Source of the DNA: an uncultured Pygmaiobacter sp.
GTDB lineage: Bacteria; Bacillota; Clostridia; Oscillospirales; Ruminococcaceae
Direction: 5' to 3'
Assembly (NCBI GenBank): GCA_944386485.1
Contig: CALXBG010000064.1
Span: forward strand, 1 to 59,250
DNA length: 59,250 nt
The translations under genes and the position numbers were made by a program. The stretch's first letter is position 1. Each line of letters starts with the position of its first letter. This document shows, in pieces, positions 6,934 to 15,750 of the stretch. The notes below the pieces were generated by a model, which saw only the letters and a list, made by a program, of their open reading frames with translations, did no database searches and was not told the origin of the DNA.

Positions 6934-8154
6934 TTACTTCGCCGCAGCAAACTCGGCGACAATTCCCATCAGAATCTTCACGCAGGTCTCCATATCCTCG
7001 GCGGTAATGTGTTCCCACGGGCCATGGAATCCATAGCCGCCGGTACACAGATTCGGGCAGGGCATTCCGCGGAAGGAAAGGATCGAGCCGTCGGTACCGC
7101 CCCGCACCGGGCTGACGACCGGCTCAACGCCCAGCTTTTCCATCGCCGCCTTCGCCCGCTCGATCAGGTAGAAATGCGGGCGGATCTTTTCCTCCATGTT
7201 GTAATAGGTGTCGCTGATCTCGGCGCGCGCAGTACCCTCGCCATATTTTTCATTGATCGCCCGCACCGCCTGCTCCACCGTCTGCTTGCGGGACTCGAAT
7301 TTCGCGCGGTCATGATCCCGCAGGATATAACCCAGCGTTGCCCGGGCGACGTTGCCGCTCATCCGGTCAAGATGATAAAATCCCTCATAGCCCTCGGTGT
7401 TCGCGGGGATCTCGCCGGGCAGCAGCGCGTTGAACTCCATCGCCACCAACAGCGCATTGCGCATAATTCCCTTTGCCGAACCGGGATGGACCGAAACCCC
7501 CTCAATGGTCACCTCGGCTGCAGCGGCGTTGAAGGTCTCGTATTCGAGCTCGCCCACCGCACCGCCGTCGACGGTATAGGCGACCGGGGTTTTCATCCAG
7601 TCAAGGTCGACTCCATGCGCGCCGAGCCCGACCTCCTCATCGGGGGTAAAAGCAACGGCAACCCTTCCGTGCGGGAGTTTTTGCTCGATGAGCCGCTCGA
7701 GCATGGTCAGAATTTCGGCGATCCCGGCCTTGTCGTCGGCCCCGAGCAAAGTGGTGCCGTCGGTGGTGATCAGGGTCTTGCCCCGCAGCCGGGGCAGATG
7801 GGGAAACCGTGTCGGGTCAAGGGCCAACCCGCTTGTACCCAGCGCGAGCGTGCCGCCGTCATAGTTTTCGATCACCTGCGGCCGGACGCCTTCGCCCGAA
7901 AAGGCGGGCGCGGTGTCCATGTGGGCCAAAAAGCCGACCGGCTGCACCTCCTCATAACCGGGCGTCGCCGGAAGTTCGCCGTAAACGGTGCAGTTCTCCC
8001 CCAGCCGCACCCGGTCAAGGCCGAGCTGTTCCATTTCGGCCTGCAGCCGCCGGGCAAGATCCCATTGCCGCTCGGTGGTGGGGCTCTTCGCGACCCCCTC
8101 CGCGCTATCGGTCGAGATCTTCACATATTCGAGCAATCGTTCCGCCGCCGTCAT
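6934..8154 (-). CDS. pepT: Peptidase T (tripeptide aminopeptidase)
   Basis: A 406-residue M20-family zinc enzyme that removes the N-terminal residue from tripeptides in the cytosol. Zinc and catalytic residues are in place: H78 and D80 in FLAHMDTAP, aspartate in LLGADDKAG, the glutamate pair in TPDEEVG, aspartate in TVDGG, and a C-terminal histidine in GFHGPWEH. The VRGGTDGS segment is typical of PepT. The ATG lies one base after the stop of the CNNM gene, so both come from one transcript and are probably translationally coupled. Confidence 0.95.
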   Translation of the reverse strand: MTAAERLLEYVKISTDSAEGVAKSPTTERQWDLARRLQAEMEQLGLDRVRLGENCTVYGELPATPGYEEVQPVGFLAHMDTAPAFSGEGVRPQVIENYDGGTLALGTSGLALDPTRFPHLPRLRGKTLITTDGTTLLGADDKAGIAEILTMLERLIEQKLPHGRVAVAFTPDEEVGLGAHGVDLDWMKTPVAYTVDGGAVGELEYETFNAAAAEVTIEGVSVHPGSAKGIMRNALLVAMEFNALLPGEIPANTEGYEGFYHLDRMSGNVARATLGYILRDHDRAKFESRKQTVEQAVRAINEKYGEGTARAEISDTYYNMEEKIRPHFYLIERAKAAMEKLGVEPVVSPVRGGTDGSILSFRGMPCPNLCTGGYGFHGPWEHITAEDMETCVKILMGIVAEFAAAK

Positions 8155-8155
8155 C

Positions 8156-9526
8156 TCAAAGCGCCTCCCCGTTCTTTTTCTTCTTCTCGCGTTTTTCAGG
8201 CTTTTCTGACTCTTCTTCCGGCTCGGGCTGAACCGTTCGCTCGATCTTCAGCCGCTCGATGCACCGCTGGTTCGCCGCAAGGATCGTGCAGACCCAGCCG
8301 TCGGTCTTGAGCGGAATCACCTCGCCCTGGGTCGGGATCCGCCCCAGCTGGTTGGTGATAAAGCCGTTGAGGGTGTCGGAATCATCGTTCTCAAACAGGT
8401 CGCTGCCCAGCAGCTGTTCGACCTCGTCGATCTCCAGCTCACCGTCCAGCATCCAGCTGTTCTCGGACAGCTGAACGATCCCGGTCTCCTCGTCGTGCTC
8501 ATCGTCCAGCTTGCCGACAATCGAGGCCAACAGGTCCTCCATCGTAACCAGGCCCTCGGTGCCGCCATATTCATCCACAACAATCGCCATTCTCTGGCGG
8601 CGCTCCCGGAACTGGCGCAGCAGTTCGCTGCACCGCATGCTCTCGGGGACATACAGCACCGGCCGCATGAAATCAGCAGCGGTCTTGGCGCGGTCATCCT
8701 CCCCCGAAAGGGCGGGGATAACGTCCTTGATATACACGATGCCGACGATGTCGTCCAGATCCTCTTCATAGACCGGCAGCCGGGAGAATCGTTCCTGCTG
8801 CTGGATCCGGATCAGCTCAGCCAGCGGGGCGGTGCGCTCAACCGCAATGATATCGGTGCGGTGGGTCATGACCTCGCTGACGTGCAGGTCGTCAAACTCA
8901 AAAATATTCTCGATCATCGCCCGCTCATGAGGCTCGAGGGCGCCGGCCTCCTCGCCGGCCTCGACCATCATCAGGATGTCCTCCTCATCCACCGGTTCCT
9001 CCTCATTGGCTGCGCCAATGCCGAACAGGCGCAGCACCAGGTTGGTGGACAGCGAGAGAAACTTGACAAACAGCCGGCAAACCCGATAGATCGCCCAGAT
9101 AATTCCAACCACCCGCAGCGCCATCGCATCGGGATCCTTCATCGCAACCCGCTTGGGTACCAGTTCGCCGAGAATCAGAGTAAAATAGGAGATAATAATG
9201 GTGATGACAACCAGCACCACGCTGCGGAGCACGGCGGCCGGCAGCGGCAGGAACGCCAGGGCACCGGCAACCGGGCCGGCAAAGTTATCGGCGGCAACCG
9301 CCGAGTTCAGGAAACCAGACAGCGTGACCCCAATCTGAATCGTCGCGAGAAAGTCAGAGGGGGAATCGGTAATCTTGAGCAGCCGTGCCGCGGCGCGGTT
9401 GCCCTCCTCTGCAAGCCGCTTCATCTTCTGGGTGTTGATCGAGATGATCGCAATCTCGCTCATGGCAAAAAACGCATTGATCCCGATGAGAATAATAATC
9501 AGCAAAATACTGGGCCAAACGTCCAT
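8156..9526 (-). CDS. CNNM/CBS-domain membrane protein (hemolysin C-like, CorC family)
   Basis: A 456-residue protein with an N-terminal CNNM (DUF21) domain of three to four helices (about 1-180, including LGELVPKRVAMKDP). Two CBS domains follow (about 205-330: EVMTHRTDIIAVE, VDEYGGTEGLVTMEDLL), then a CorC_HlyC transporter-associated domain and a lysine-rich tail (REKKKKNG). Family members are linked to Mg2+ or Co2+ efflux and Mg2+ homeostasis; the hemolysin label is historical. It is the first gene of the minus-strand unit with pepT. A palindrome surrounds its probable -10 region. Confidence 0.9.
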   Translation of the reverse strand: MDVWPSILLIIILIGINAFFAMSEIAIISINTQKMKRLAEEGNRAAARLLKITDSPSDFLATIQIGVTLSGFLNSAVAADNFAGPVAGALAFLPLPAAVLRSVVLVVITIIISYFTLILGELVPKRVAMKDPDAMALRVVGIIWAIYRVCRLFVKFLSLSTNLVLRLFGIGAANEEEPVDEEDILMMVEAGEEAGALEPHERAMIENIFEFDDLHVSEVMTHRTDIIAVERTAPLAELIRIQQQERFSRLPVYEEDLDDIVGIVYIKDVIPALSGEDDRAKTAADFMRPVLYVPESMRCSELLRQFRERRQRMAIVVDEYGGTEGLVTMEDLLASIVGKLDDEHDEETGIVQLSENSWMLDGELEIDEVEQLLGSDLFENDDSDTLNGFITNQLGRIPTQGEVIPLKTDGWVCTILAANQRCIERLKIERTVQPEPEEESEKPEKREKKKKNGEAL

Positions 9527-9579
9527 CTGGAATAATCAACCTCTCTTGTTCTGTTTCGCACCGGTTGCCTTGCCGGCGC

Positions 9580-9615
9580 TTTGATACAATATATTATATA
9601 CAGAATGGTATCAAA
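9580..9615. promoter_or_regulatory. Inverted repeat around the CNNM promoter region
   Basis: TTTGATAC (9580-9587) and GTATCAAA (9608-9615) flank a 20-base AT-only-like core that contains TATAAT-like sequence on the minus strand. It lies 54-89 bases upstream of the CNNM start codon. The layout resembles a repressor operator covering a -10 element. Confidence 0.5.
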
Positions 9616-9819
9616 AGCCGCCGTGCATCGTCAAGTCCCGGTGAAAATTCTCTGCGCCTGCCTGCGGCTGCCTTGTTCGCCGGCGAGCGACTGGCACCCG
9701 CTTTTTTTGATTTTTTGCGTTTTTTGGGCTCTTTGGGCCCTTTTGTCTCTTTTTTGCGCCGCCGCTGTATAACCTTTGCTCCTAAGCCGGAAACTGATAA
9801 CTGAACCGGCGCCTCTTTC
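9616..9819. other. Non-coding part of the divergent CNNM/fnlA spacer
   Basis: No gene is seen. It contains T-rich blocks and a small GGGC / GCCC hairpin near 9727-9745 embedded in T runs, which could stop stray plus-strand transcription before the polysaccharide promoter. Confidence 0.5.
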
Positions 9820-9848
9820 TTGTTTCATCCATCCCAATATGCTATACT
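9820..9848 (+). promoter_or_regulatory. Promoter of polysaccharide operon 1
   Basis: TTGTTT at 9820-9825, a 17-base spacer, and TATACT at 9843-9848 preceded by TGC (extended -10). It is about 80 bases upstream of the first gene and is the only good promoter seen before the fnlA-to-MBOAT run. Confidence 0.8.
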
Positions 9849-9929
9849 GTATAAGGTTATAGCCTTTTTTCTCTCTTGAGCGATTATTTTCGCCCCAGCC
9901 ATTTCGGCGGGCGCAGGAAGGAATCAAAT

Positions 9930-10967
9930 ATGGACAGTATCTTCAAGGACAAAACCTTACTCATCACCGGCGGCACCGGCAGCTTTGGCAACACGGTACT
10001 GCGGCATTTTCTCGCAACCGACATCGGAGAGATCCGCATCTTCTCCCGCGATGAAAAGAAGCAGGACGACATGCGGCACGACTATCAGCGGCTGTATCCC
10101 GACCTGTCGGACAAGCTGCGGTTTTATATCGGCGACGTCCGCAACCGGGACAGCATCCGCTCGGCGGTGCGCGGGGTAGACTATATCTTTCACGCCGCCG
10201 CGCTCAAGCAGGTGCCCAGCTGCGAATTCTTCCCGATGGAGGCGGTGCGGACCAACATCATCGGCACCGATAACCTGCTGGCCGAGGCGATCGAGGCCGG
10301 GGTGAAAAGGGTTGTCTGTCTGTCCACCGACAAGGCGGCCTATCCGATCAACGCAATGGGCATCTCAAAATCGATGATGGAAAAGGTCATCGGTGCCCGG
10401 GCGCGGACGGTCAAGGCGGAGGATACCACCATCTGCTGTACCCGATACGGCAATGTAATGGCCAGCCGGGGCAGCGTGATTCCCCTCTTCATCGACCAGA
10501 TTCGGGCAGGCAAGCCGATCACCATCACCAACCCCAACATGACCCGTTTCCTGATGAGCCTTGACGAGGCGGTGGATCTGGTCATCTTCGCTTTCCAGAA
10601 CGCCCAGCCGGGCGATCTGTTTGTTCAGAAGAGCCCCGCTTCCACCATCGGCGATCTGGCCAAGGCGGTGCAGCAGCTGTTCGGCGATACCGGCTCGAAG
10701 ATCATCGGAGACCGGCACGGCGAAAAGCTCTATGAGACGCTGCTGACCACCGAGGAACGGATGCACGCGGTGGATCTGGGCGGCTACTTCAAGGTGATTG
10801 CCGACACCCGCGACCTCAACTATGACAAATACTTCGTGCAGGGCACTCTGCCCGAGACCGAGCCGGAGGCCTACACCAGCCACAACACCTTCCGTCTGGA
10901 TGTGCAGGGGGTTGTGGATAAGCTGATGACCCTCGATTATATCAAGCAGGAGCTGGCAAAGGAGTGA
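9930..10967 (+). CDS. fnlA: UDP-GlcNAc 4,6-dehydratase/5-epimerase (FnlA/CapE)
   Basis: A 345-residue extended SDR enzyme. The NAD(P)-binding motif TGGTGSFGNT is at residues 12-21, and the catalytic dyad is MxxxK (AMGISKSMMEK) instead of YxxxK, as in the inverting CapE/FnlA/WbjB group. It converts UDP-GlcNAc to the 4-keto-6-deoxy-L-sugar nucleotide, step 1 of UDP-N-acetyl-L-fucosamine synthesis. The start ATG at 9930 follows AGGAAGGAA. The next gene begins across its stop codon, and steps 2 and 3 follow in order, which supports this assignment over the retaining PseB type. Confidence 0.93.
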   Translation: MDSIFKDKTLLITGGTGSFGNTVLRHFLATDIGEIRIFSRDEKKQDDMRHDYQRLYPDLSDKLRFYIGDVRNRDSIRSAVRGVDYIFHAAALKQVPSCEFFPMEAVRTNIIGTDNLLAEAIEAGVKRVVCLSTDKAAYPINAMGISKSMMEKVIGARARTVKAEDTTICCTRYGNVMASRGSVIPLFIDQIRAGKPITITNPNMTRFLMSLDEAVDLVIFAFQNAQPGDLFVQKSPASTIGDLAKAVQQLFGDTGSKIIGDRHGEKLYETLLTTEERMHAVDLGGYFKVIADTRDLNYDKYFVQGTLPETEPEAYTSHNTFRLDVQGVVDKLMTLDYIKQELAKE

Positions 10968-10972
10968 GCGGA

Positions 10973-12127
10973 TTGGGCACAGACGCAATCCAAAGGGAGT
11001 CAACGATCCTCATCACCGGCGCACAGGGTTTTATCGGGCGCAACCTTGCCTTTGGACTTGTGCACCGCGGTTACACCAATCTGCTGCGGTTTGACCGGGA
11101 GAATACCGACGCCGAACTGGCAGAGATGTGCGCGAAGGCGGATTTTGTCTTTCACCTGGCGGGGGTCAACCGGCCCCGCGACCCAAAGGAGTTCTATGAC
11201 GGCAACACCGATCTGACCGCGCGGCTCTGCGCGCTGCTCGCCGGCGCGGGCCGCCGCTGCCCGATCCTGATGACCAGCAGCGTGCAGTCGGGAAATGACA
11301 CCGATTACGGAAAAAGCAAGGCGCTCGCGGAAGAGCAGCTGCGCCAGTATGCCCAGACTACCGGCGCGCCGGTACTGCTGACCCGGATGCCGGGCATCTT
11401 CGGCAAGTGGTGCCGCCCCAACTACAACAGCGTGGTCGCTACCTTCTGCCACAACATCGCAAACGGGCTGCCCATCGAGGTGCGGGATCGGAATTTTGCT
11501 CTGCCGCTGGTCTATATCGACGATCTGGTCGATTGCCTGATCGGAGCAATGGAGGGCCGTGCTGTGGCCGATGAGAGCCAGCCCGGCTGCTTTGCGGTGG
11601 GGCCGGTACACACCGCGACCCTCGGCTTTCTGGCCGATACGATCACCTCGTTCCGGGACAGCCGCACCGATCTCTCGGTCGCGGACCAGCGCGACCCGCT
11701 GACCCGCAAGCTGTACAGCACCTATCTGTCCTATCTGGAGCCGGAAAACGGTTTTTCTTATCCGCTGGTGATGCATGAAGACGCCCGCGGCAGTTTTACC
11801 GAGTTTCTGCGGACCCCTGAGCGGGGACAGGTGAGCGTCAACATCAGCCGTCCGGGTATCGTCAAGGGCAACCACTGGCATGACAGCAAAAACGAGAAAT
11901 TCCTCGTCGTCAAGGGCCGTGCCCGCATCCGGTTCCGCAAGCCGGACGAGGAAAAAATCTACGATTATTACGTCAGCGGCGACAAGCTGGAGGTGGTGGA
12001 CATCCCCACCGGCTACACCCATGCGATCGAGAACATCGGCGAGGAGGACCTAGTCACCGTGATGTGGGCCAACGAATGTTTTGACCCGGACCACCCCGAC
12101 ACCTGGTTTCTGCCGGTCGAGGAATGA
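10973..12127 (+). CDS. fnlB: UDP-4-keto sugar 3-epimerase/reductase (FnlB/CapF)
   Basis: A bifunctional CapF-type enzyme of 384 residues. The N-terminal SDR reductase domain has TGAQGFIGRN and a YGKSKALAE active-site segment. A C-terminal cupin domain (from about 260) has the zinc-type GNHWHDSKNEKF and PTGYTHAIEN signatures. The cupin epimerises C3 and the SDR domain reduces C4 of the FnlA product. A TTG at 10973 is chosen because AAGGAG at 10959-10964 lies eight bases upstream. A GTG at 10964 overlaps the previous stop but also overlaps that ribosome binding site. Confidence 0.93.
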   Translation: MGTDAIQRESTILITGAQGFIGRNLAFGLVHRGYTNLLRFDRENTDAELAEMCAKADFVFHLAGVNRPRDPKEFYDGNTDLTARLCALLAGAGRRCPILMTSSVQSGNDTDYGKSKALAEEQLRQYAQTTGAPVLLTRMPGIFGKWCRPNYNSVVATFCHNIANGLPIEVRDRNFALPLVYIDDLVDCLIGAMEGRAVADESQPGCFAVGPVHTATLGFLADTITSFRDSRTDLSVADQRDPLTRKLYSTYLSYLEPENGFSYPLVMHEDARGSFTEFLRTPERGQVSVNISRPGIVKGNHWHDSKNEKFLVVKGRARIRFRKPDEEKIYDYYVSGDKLEVVDIPTGYTHAIENIGEEDLVTVMWANECFDPDHPDTWFLPVEE

Positions 12128-12149
12128 CTTCATCATCAGGAGGCGAAAG

Positions 12150-13277
12150 ATGCGAAAGCTCAAGCTCATGACCATTGTCGGCACCCGGCCGGAGATCATC
12201 CGGCTGTCCGAGGTCATCAAGTGCTGCGATAAATATTTTGACCACATTCTGGTTCACACCGGCCAGAACTATGACTACCGCCTCAACGGGATCTTTTTTG
12301 AGGATCTGGGGCTGCGCACACCGGACTATTACCTCTCCTGCGTGGGAAAGGATCTCGGCGAGACGATGGGGGGCATCATCGCCAAGAGTTATGAATTGAT
12401 GGTGGAGCAGCGGCCCGACGCGGTGTTGCTGCTGGGCGATACCAACAGCGCGCTGAGCGCGATCAGCGCCAAGCGGCTGAAAATCCCCATCTTCCATATG
12501 GAGGCGGGCAACCGCTGCTGGGACTGGAACGTCTCGGAGATGATCAACCGCAAGATCGTCGACCACATCAGCGACATCAATCTGCCCTACACCGAGCACA
12601 GCCGCCGGTATCTGCTCAGCGAAGGGATCGACGGCAAGACGATCTTTGTCACCGGCAGCCCGATGCGGGAGGTGCTGGCCGCCCATGCCGAGGCGATCGA
12701 GAACAGCAAGGTTCTCGAAGAGCTGGGCCTTGAACCGGGGCGGTACATCCTGCTCTCGGCCCACCGGGAGGAGAACATTGACAACGAGGAAAACTTCATG
12801 TCCCTGATGGGGGCGGTCAACCGGATCGCGGAACACACCGGCATGCCGGTGATCTACTCCTGCCATCCCCGCAGCCGCAAATACATCGAGGCGCGCCAGT
12901 TCCAGTTCCATCCGCTGGTGCGGGAGATGCAGCCGTTCGGTTTCCTCGACTACAATAAGCTGCAAAAGAACGCCTACTGCGTGCTCAGCGATTCCGGTAC
13001 CCTGTCCGAGGAGAGCGCCATGCTCGGCTTTGCCGGCGTACTCGTTCGCACCTCGACCGAGCGGCCGGAGGTGCTGGACAAGGGCAGCGTCGTGATCGGC
13101 GGCATCAAGGGAGATGACGTCGAGCAGGCGATGGAGCTCGCCGTCGCGATGCGGGACAACCGCGAGCCGGTGGTGATGGCGGAGGACTACGCCGACACCA
13201 ACGTCTCGGTCAAGGTGGTCAAGCTGATCCAGAGCTATACCAAGATCGTCAACGAAACGGTCTGGCTCAAGCGGTGA
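12150..13277 (+). CDS. fnlC: UDP-GlcNAc 2-epimerase family, UDP-L-FucNAc-forming (FnlC/CapG)
   Basis: A 375-residue member of the WecB-like fold, third step of UDP-L-FucNAc synthesis (C2 epimerisation). It has VGTRPEIIRLSEV at the N-terminus, HTGQNYD, the HMEAGNRCWD segment typical of the CapG/WbjD branch (WecB has HVEAGLRT), and SDSGTLSEESA in the nucleotide site. The ATG at 12150 is set by AGGAGG at 12138-12143. Its place directly after FnlB supports the specific role over general UDP-ManNAc synthesis. Confidence 0.92.
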   Translation: MRKLKLMTIVGTRPEIIRLSEVIKCCDKYFDHILVHTGQNYDYRLNGIFFEDLGLRTPDYYLSCVGKDLGETMGGIIAKSYELMVEQRPDAVLLLGDTNSALSAISAKRLKIPIFHMEAGNRCWDWNVSEMINRKIVDHISDINLPYTEHSRRYLLSEGIDGKTIFVTGSPMREVLAAHAEAIENSKVLEELGLEPGRYILLSAHREENIDNEENFMSLMGAVNRIAEHTGMPVIYSCHPRSRKYIEARQFQFHPLVREMQPFGFLDYNKLQKNAYCVLSDSGTLSEESAMLGFAGVLVRTSTERPEVLDKGSVVIGGIKGDDVEQAMELAVAMRDNREPVVMAEDYADTNVSVKVVKLIQSYTKIVNETVWLKR

Positions 13278-13316
13278 GACCGCCGATCCTATCTGATGCA
13301 AAGGAGTTGCGCCGGT

Positions 13317-14558
13317 TTGGCAAAACGAATTTTGGTCGTCAGCCAACATTATTGGCCCGAGACCTTTCGCAGCACCGACGTCTGTCAGGGCTTCGTCGAG
13401 CTGGGATATGAGGTTGACCTGCTTTGCGGGCTGCCCAACTACCCCAAGGGAGAACTGAGCGAAGGGTATGGCTTTTTCAAGCGACGCCGCGAGCAGAAAG
13501 ACGGCGTTGAGATCTTCCGCGCGTGGGAGATCCCCCGCAAGGGTAATACCGGCTTGCGGATCTTTCTCAACTACGTCTCCTTCCCCCTTTTCGCCTGCTT
13601 CGACCTGCTGCGGCTGGCCGGAAGGCGGTATGACGCGGTTTTCTGCTACGAAACCAGCCCGGTATTGATGGCCTTTCCCGCCATTCTCTACGGCAAGCTG
13701 CATCGGGTGCCCAGTACAATCTATGTGCTCGATCTCTGGCCTGAGAACCTCTACTCGGTGCTGCCGGTCAGGACCCGGCTGCTGCGCCGCATTGCGATGG
13801 GGGTCTCGACCTGGCATTACAAGGCGGCCGGCCGTCTGATCGCGATGTCGCCGGGCCTGCGCGAAAAACTGATCGAGCGCACAAAGAAAACGGCTGATCG
13901 GGTCGCGGTGGTTCCTCAATACTGCGAGGAGCTTTACCTGCACGATCAGGAGGATCCCGCGCTGCGCCGGCGGCTCGGTGACAAGTTCAACGTCGTCTTT
14001 GCCGGCAATTTCTCCCCCGCGCAGGCGCTGGAAAACCTCGTTGGGGTTGCGGCACGGCTGCGCGAGCGCGGAGAACGCGGGATCCGCTTTGTCCTTGTCG
14101 GCGATGGGATGAGCCGCGAGGCGCTGGACCGCGACATCGAGGAGCAGGGACTTTCGGATTATTTTGTCTTTGAGGGTCCCCACCCGATGACCGAGATTCC
14201 CGCCTACCACACCTTGGCCGACGCGCTCATCGCCTGTCTGGCTAAAAGCGAAGATCTCGGGCTGACCATCCCGGCCAAGATCACCAGCTATTGCGCTGCC
14301 GGCCGGCCGATCCTCGCCTGTATGGACGGCGAGGGGGCGCGGGTCGTCGAGCAGGCAGGCTGCGGCTTTGCCTGCGCTGCGGGCGATGTGGACGGCCTGA
14401 CCGAAAATCTGCTGCGGCTGTATCATATGAGCGCCGAGGAGCGCGCCGAACTGGGCCGCCGGGGCCGTGCATATAACGCCGCTCACTTCGACCGGCGCAC
14501 GCTGCTGCGGCAGATGACCGATTTTATGCTGGGCCAGACGCCGGCGGATTCTGAGTGA
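13317..14558 (+). CDS. GT4 glycosyltransferase, WbuB-like (putative L-FucNAc transferase)
   Basis: A 413-residue GT-B fold transferase of family GT4. The N-terminal acceptor domain begins LAKRILVVSQHYWPETFR. The C-terminal donor domain has VFAGNFSPAQALENLV and the EX7E-like region around the GLTIPAKITSYCAAGRPIL segment. It resembles WbuB, which follows fnlABC in several O-antigen loci and moves L-FucNAc to the lipid-linked glycan, so that donor is inferred from context. TTG 13317 is preferred because AAGGAG (13301-13306) lies ten bases before it; an ATG at 13296 lies upstream of that site. Confidence 0.85.
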   Translation: MAKRILVVSQHYWPETFRSTDVCQGFVELGYEVDLLCGLPNYPKGELSEGYGFFKRRREQKDGVEIFRAWEIPRKGNTGLRIFLNYVSFPLFACFDLLRLAGRRYDAVFCYETSPVLMAFPAILYGKLHRVPSTIYVLDLWPENLYSVLPVRTRLLRRIAMGVSTWHYKAAGRLIAMSPGLREKLIERTKKTADRVAVVPQYCEELYLHDQEDPALRRRLGDKFNVVFAGNFSPAQALENLVGVAARLRERGERGIRFVLVGDGMSREALDRDIEEQGLSDYFVFEGPHPMTEIPAYHTLADALIACLAKSEDLGLTIPAKITSYCAAGRPILACMDGEGARVVEQAGCGFACAAGDVDGLTENLLRLYHMSAEERAELGRRGRAYNAAHFDRRTLLRQMTDFMLGQTPADSE

Positions 14559-14581
14559 CAATAACGGAGGTGTTTCTCTCC

Positions 14582-15289
14582 TTGAAGATCCTTGTGATGA
14601 TTCCCTGCTACAACGAGGAGGAAAATCTGGAACGGGTGGTGGAGCGGCTGCGTGCCGCCTGCCCCGAGGTGGATTTTCTGATCATCGACGACTGTTCGAC
14701 CGACCGCAGCCGGCAGCTGTGTGCTGAAAAAGGATACAGCTATCTCTCGCTTCCGGTCAACCTTGGCATCGGCGGCGGGGTGCAGAGCGGCTATCTCTTC
14801 GCGGTAGAGCGCGGTTATGACATCACCGTCCAGATGGATGGGGATGGACAGCATGATCCCGCCTATCTCAAGGCGCTGATCCAGCCGGTTGCAGAGGGCA
14901 AACTGGACATGGCGATCGGCAGCCGGTTCATCACGAAAGACGGATTTCAGTCCAGCGCGCTGCGCCGGCTGGGAATCAACATCATCAGTCTGTTTATCCT
15001 GCTGTTGACCGGGCGGCGGATCAAGGACACCACCAGCGGTTTTCGGGCCTGCAACCGGGCGCTGACCGAGTTCTTCGCCCGCCACTACGCACAGGATTAT
15101 CCTGAGCCGGAGGCGATCGTCTCGGCGCTGGCCGCCGGGTATCGGGTCGGCGAGGTTCCGGTTGTGATGGAGGAGCGGATGGGCGGCACCTCCAGTATCC
15201 GCTCTTTCAAATCGGTTTATTACATGGTCAAGGTTTGCCTGTCGCTGATTGTCTACCGGCTCTCCTTTTCCCGCCGCAAACGGCGCTGA
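14582..15289 (+). CDS. GT2 glycosyltransferase, dolichyl/undecaprenyl-phosphate type
   Basis: A 235-residue family 2 transferase with a full catalytic core: IPCYNEEENLERVV, IIDDCSTDRS, and the DxD-type QMDGDGQHDP. The late segment KDTTSGFRACNRAL is typical of DPM1/GtrB-like enzymes, which charge a polyprenyl phosphate or build a lipid-linked sugar. No C-terminal membrane pair is present; that role may fall to the DUF2304 protein encoded 21 bases downstream. TTG 14582 is chosen from GGAGG at 14566-14570; an in-frame GTG overlaps the preceding stop codon. Confidence 0.87.
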   Translation: MKILVMIPCYNEEENLERVVERLRAACPEVDFLIIDDCSTDRSRQLCAEKGYSYLSLPVNLGIGGGVQSGYLFAVERGYDITVQMDGDGQHDPAYLKALIQPVAEGKLDMAIGSRFITKDGFQSSALRRLGINIISLFILLLTGRRIKDTTSGFRACNRALTEFFARHYAQDYPEPEAIVSALAAGYRVGEVPVVMEERMGGTSSIRSFKSVYYMVKVCLSLIVYRLSFSRRKRR

Positions 15290-15310
15290 TCTGCTGCGAG
15301 GTGAAGTGAA

Positions 15311-15706
15311 ATGAACGACATTATCATTCCCTGGTTTCAAACGGCGCTGATCGCCGGCGCACTAGTCTATCTGCTGATCGTCTTCTATCTGCTCAAAAAG
15401 CAAAAGCTGGCGGTTCAATACGCGATCATCTGGCTTGTCTCCGGTTTTGTGCTGCTGCTCTTTGCAATTTTCCCCTATATTGTTCTGGTGCTGAGCGACA
15501 TTCTCCATGTCCTCAACCCGGTCAACTTTATCTTTCTGGTCACCCTCTGCTTTGTGTTGCTCATCCTGCTCTCCCTCTCGGTGGTGGTCAGCGGTTTTGC
15601 GTTGCGGATCAAGCGGCTGACTCAAAACGCCGCGCTGCTTGAGCGGCGAATCCGGGAGCTGGAGGACCGCGCGGGGTGTGAAGTTCAGCAGCGGGATAAA
15701 GACTGA
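15311..15706 (+). CDS. DUF2304 small membrane protein
   Basis: A 131-residue protein with three hydrophobic helices (about 9-29, 38-60, 70-98) and a basic, coiled-coil-prone C-terminal tail (NAALLERRIRELEDR). It matches the DUF2304 pattern, including the conserved YAIIWL at the start of helix 2. DUF2304 proteins are commonly encoded next to a DPM1-like GT2, as here, and are thought to be membrane partners of that enzyme; the activity itself is not established. The ATG follows GAGGTGAAG. Confidence 0.82.
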   Translation: MNDIIIPWFQTALIAGALVYLLIVFYLLKKQKLAVQYAIIWLVSGFVLLLFAIFPYIVLVLSDILHVLNPVNFIFLVTLCFVLLILLSLSVVVSGFALRIKRLTQNAALLERRIRELEDRAGCEVQQRDKD

Positions 15707-15750
15707 ACTACTGTGGTCCCGCTGGATACTAAATGGTAAGGGTGGATGGT

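Noticed and set aside
7009..8310. Long plus-strand frame opposite pepT
   Set aside because: It is a shadow; the minus-strand protein is a clear peptidase T with all metal ligands.
12054..14561. Very long minus-strand open frame (835 codons) opposite fnlB, fnlC and the GT4 gene
   Set aside because: It is an antisense shadow caused by high GC at third positions. The plus-strand genes have clear families, ribosome binding sites and overlaps.
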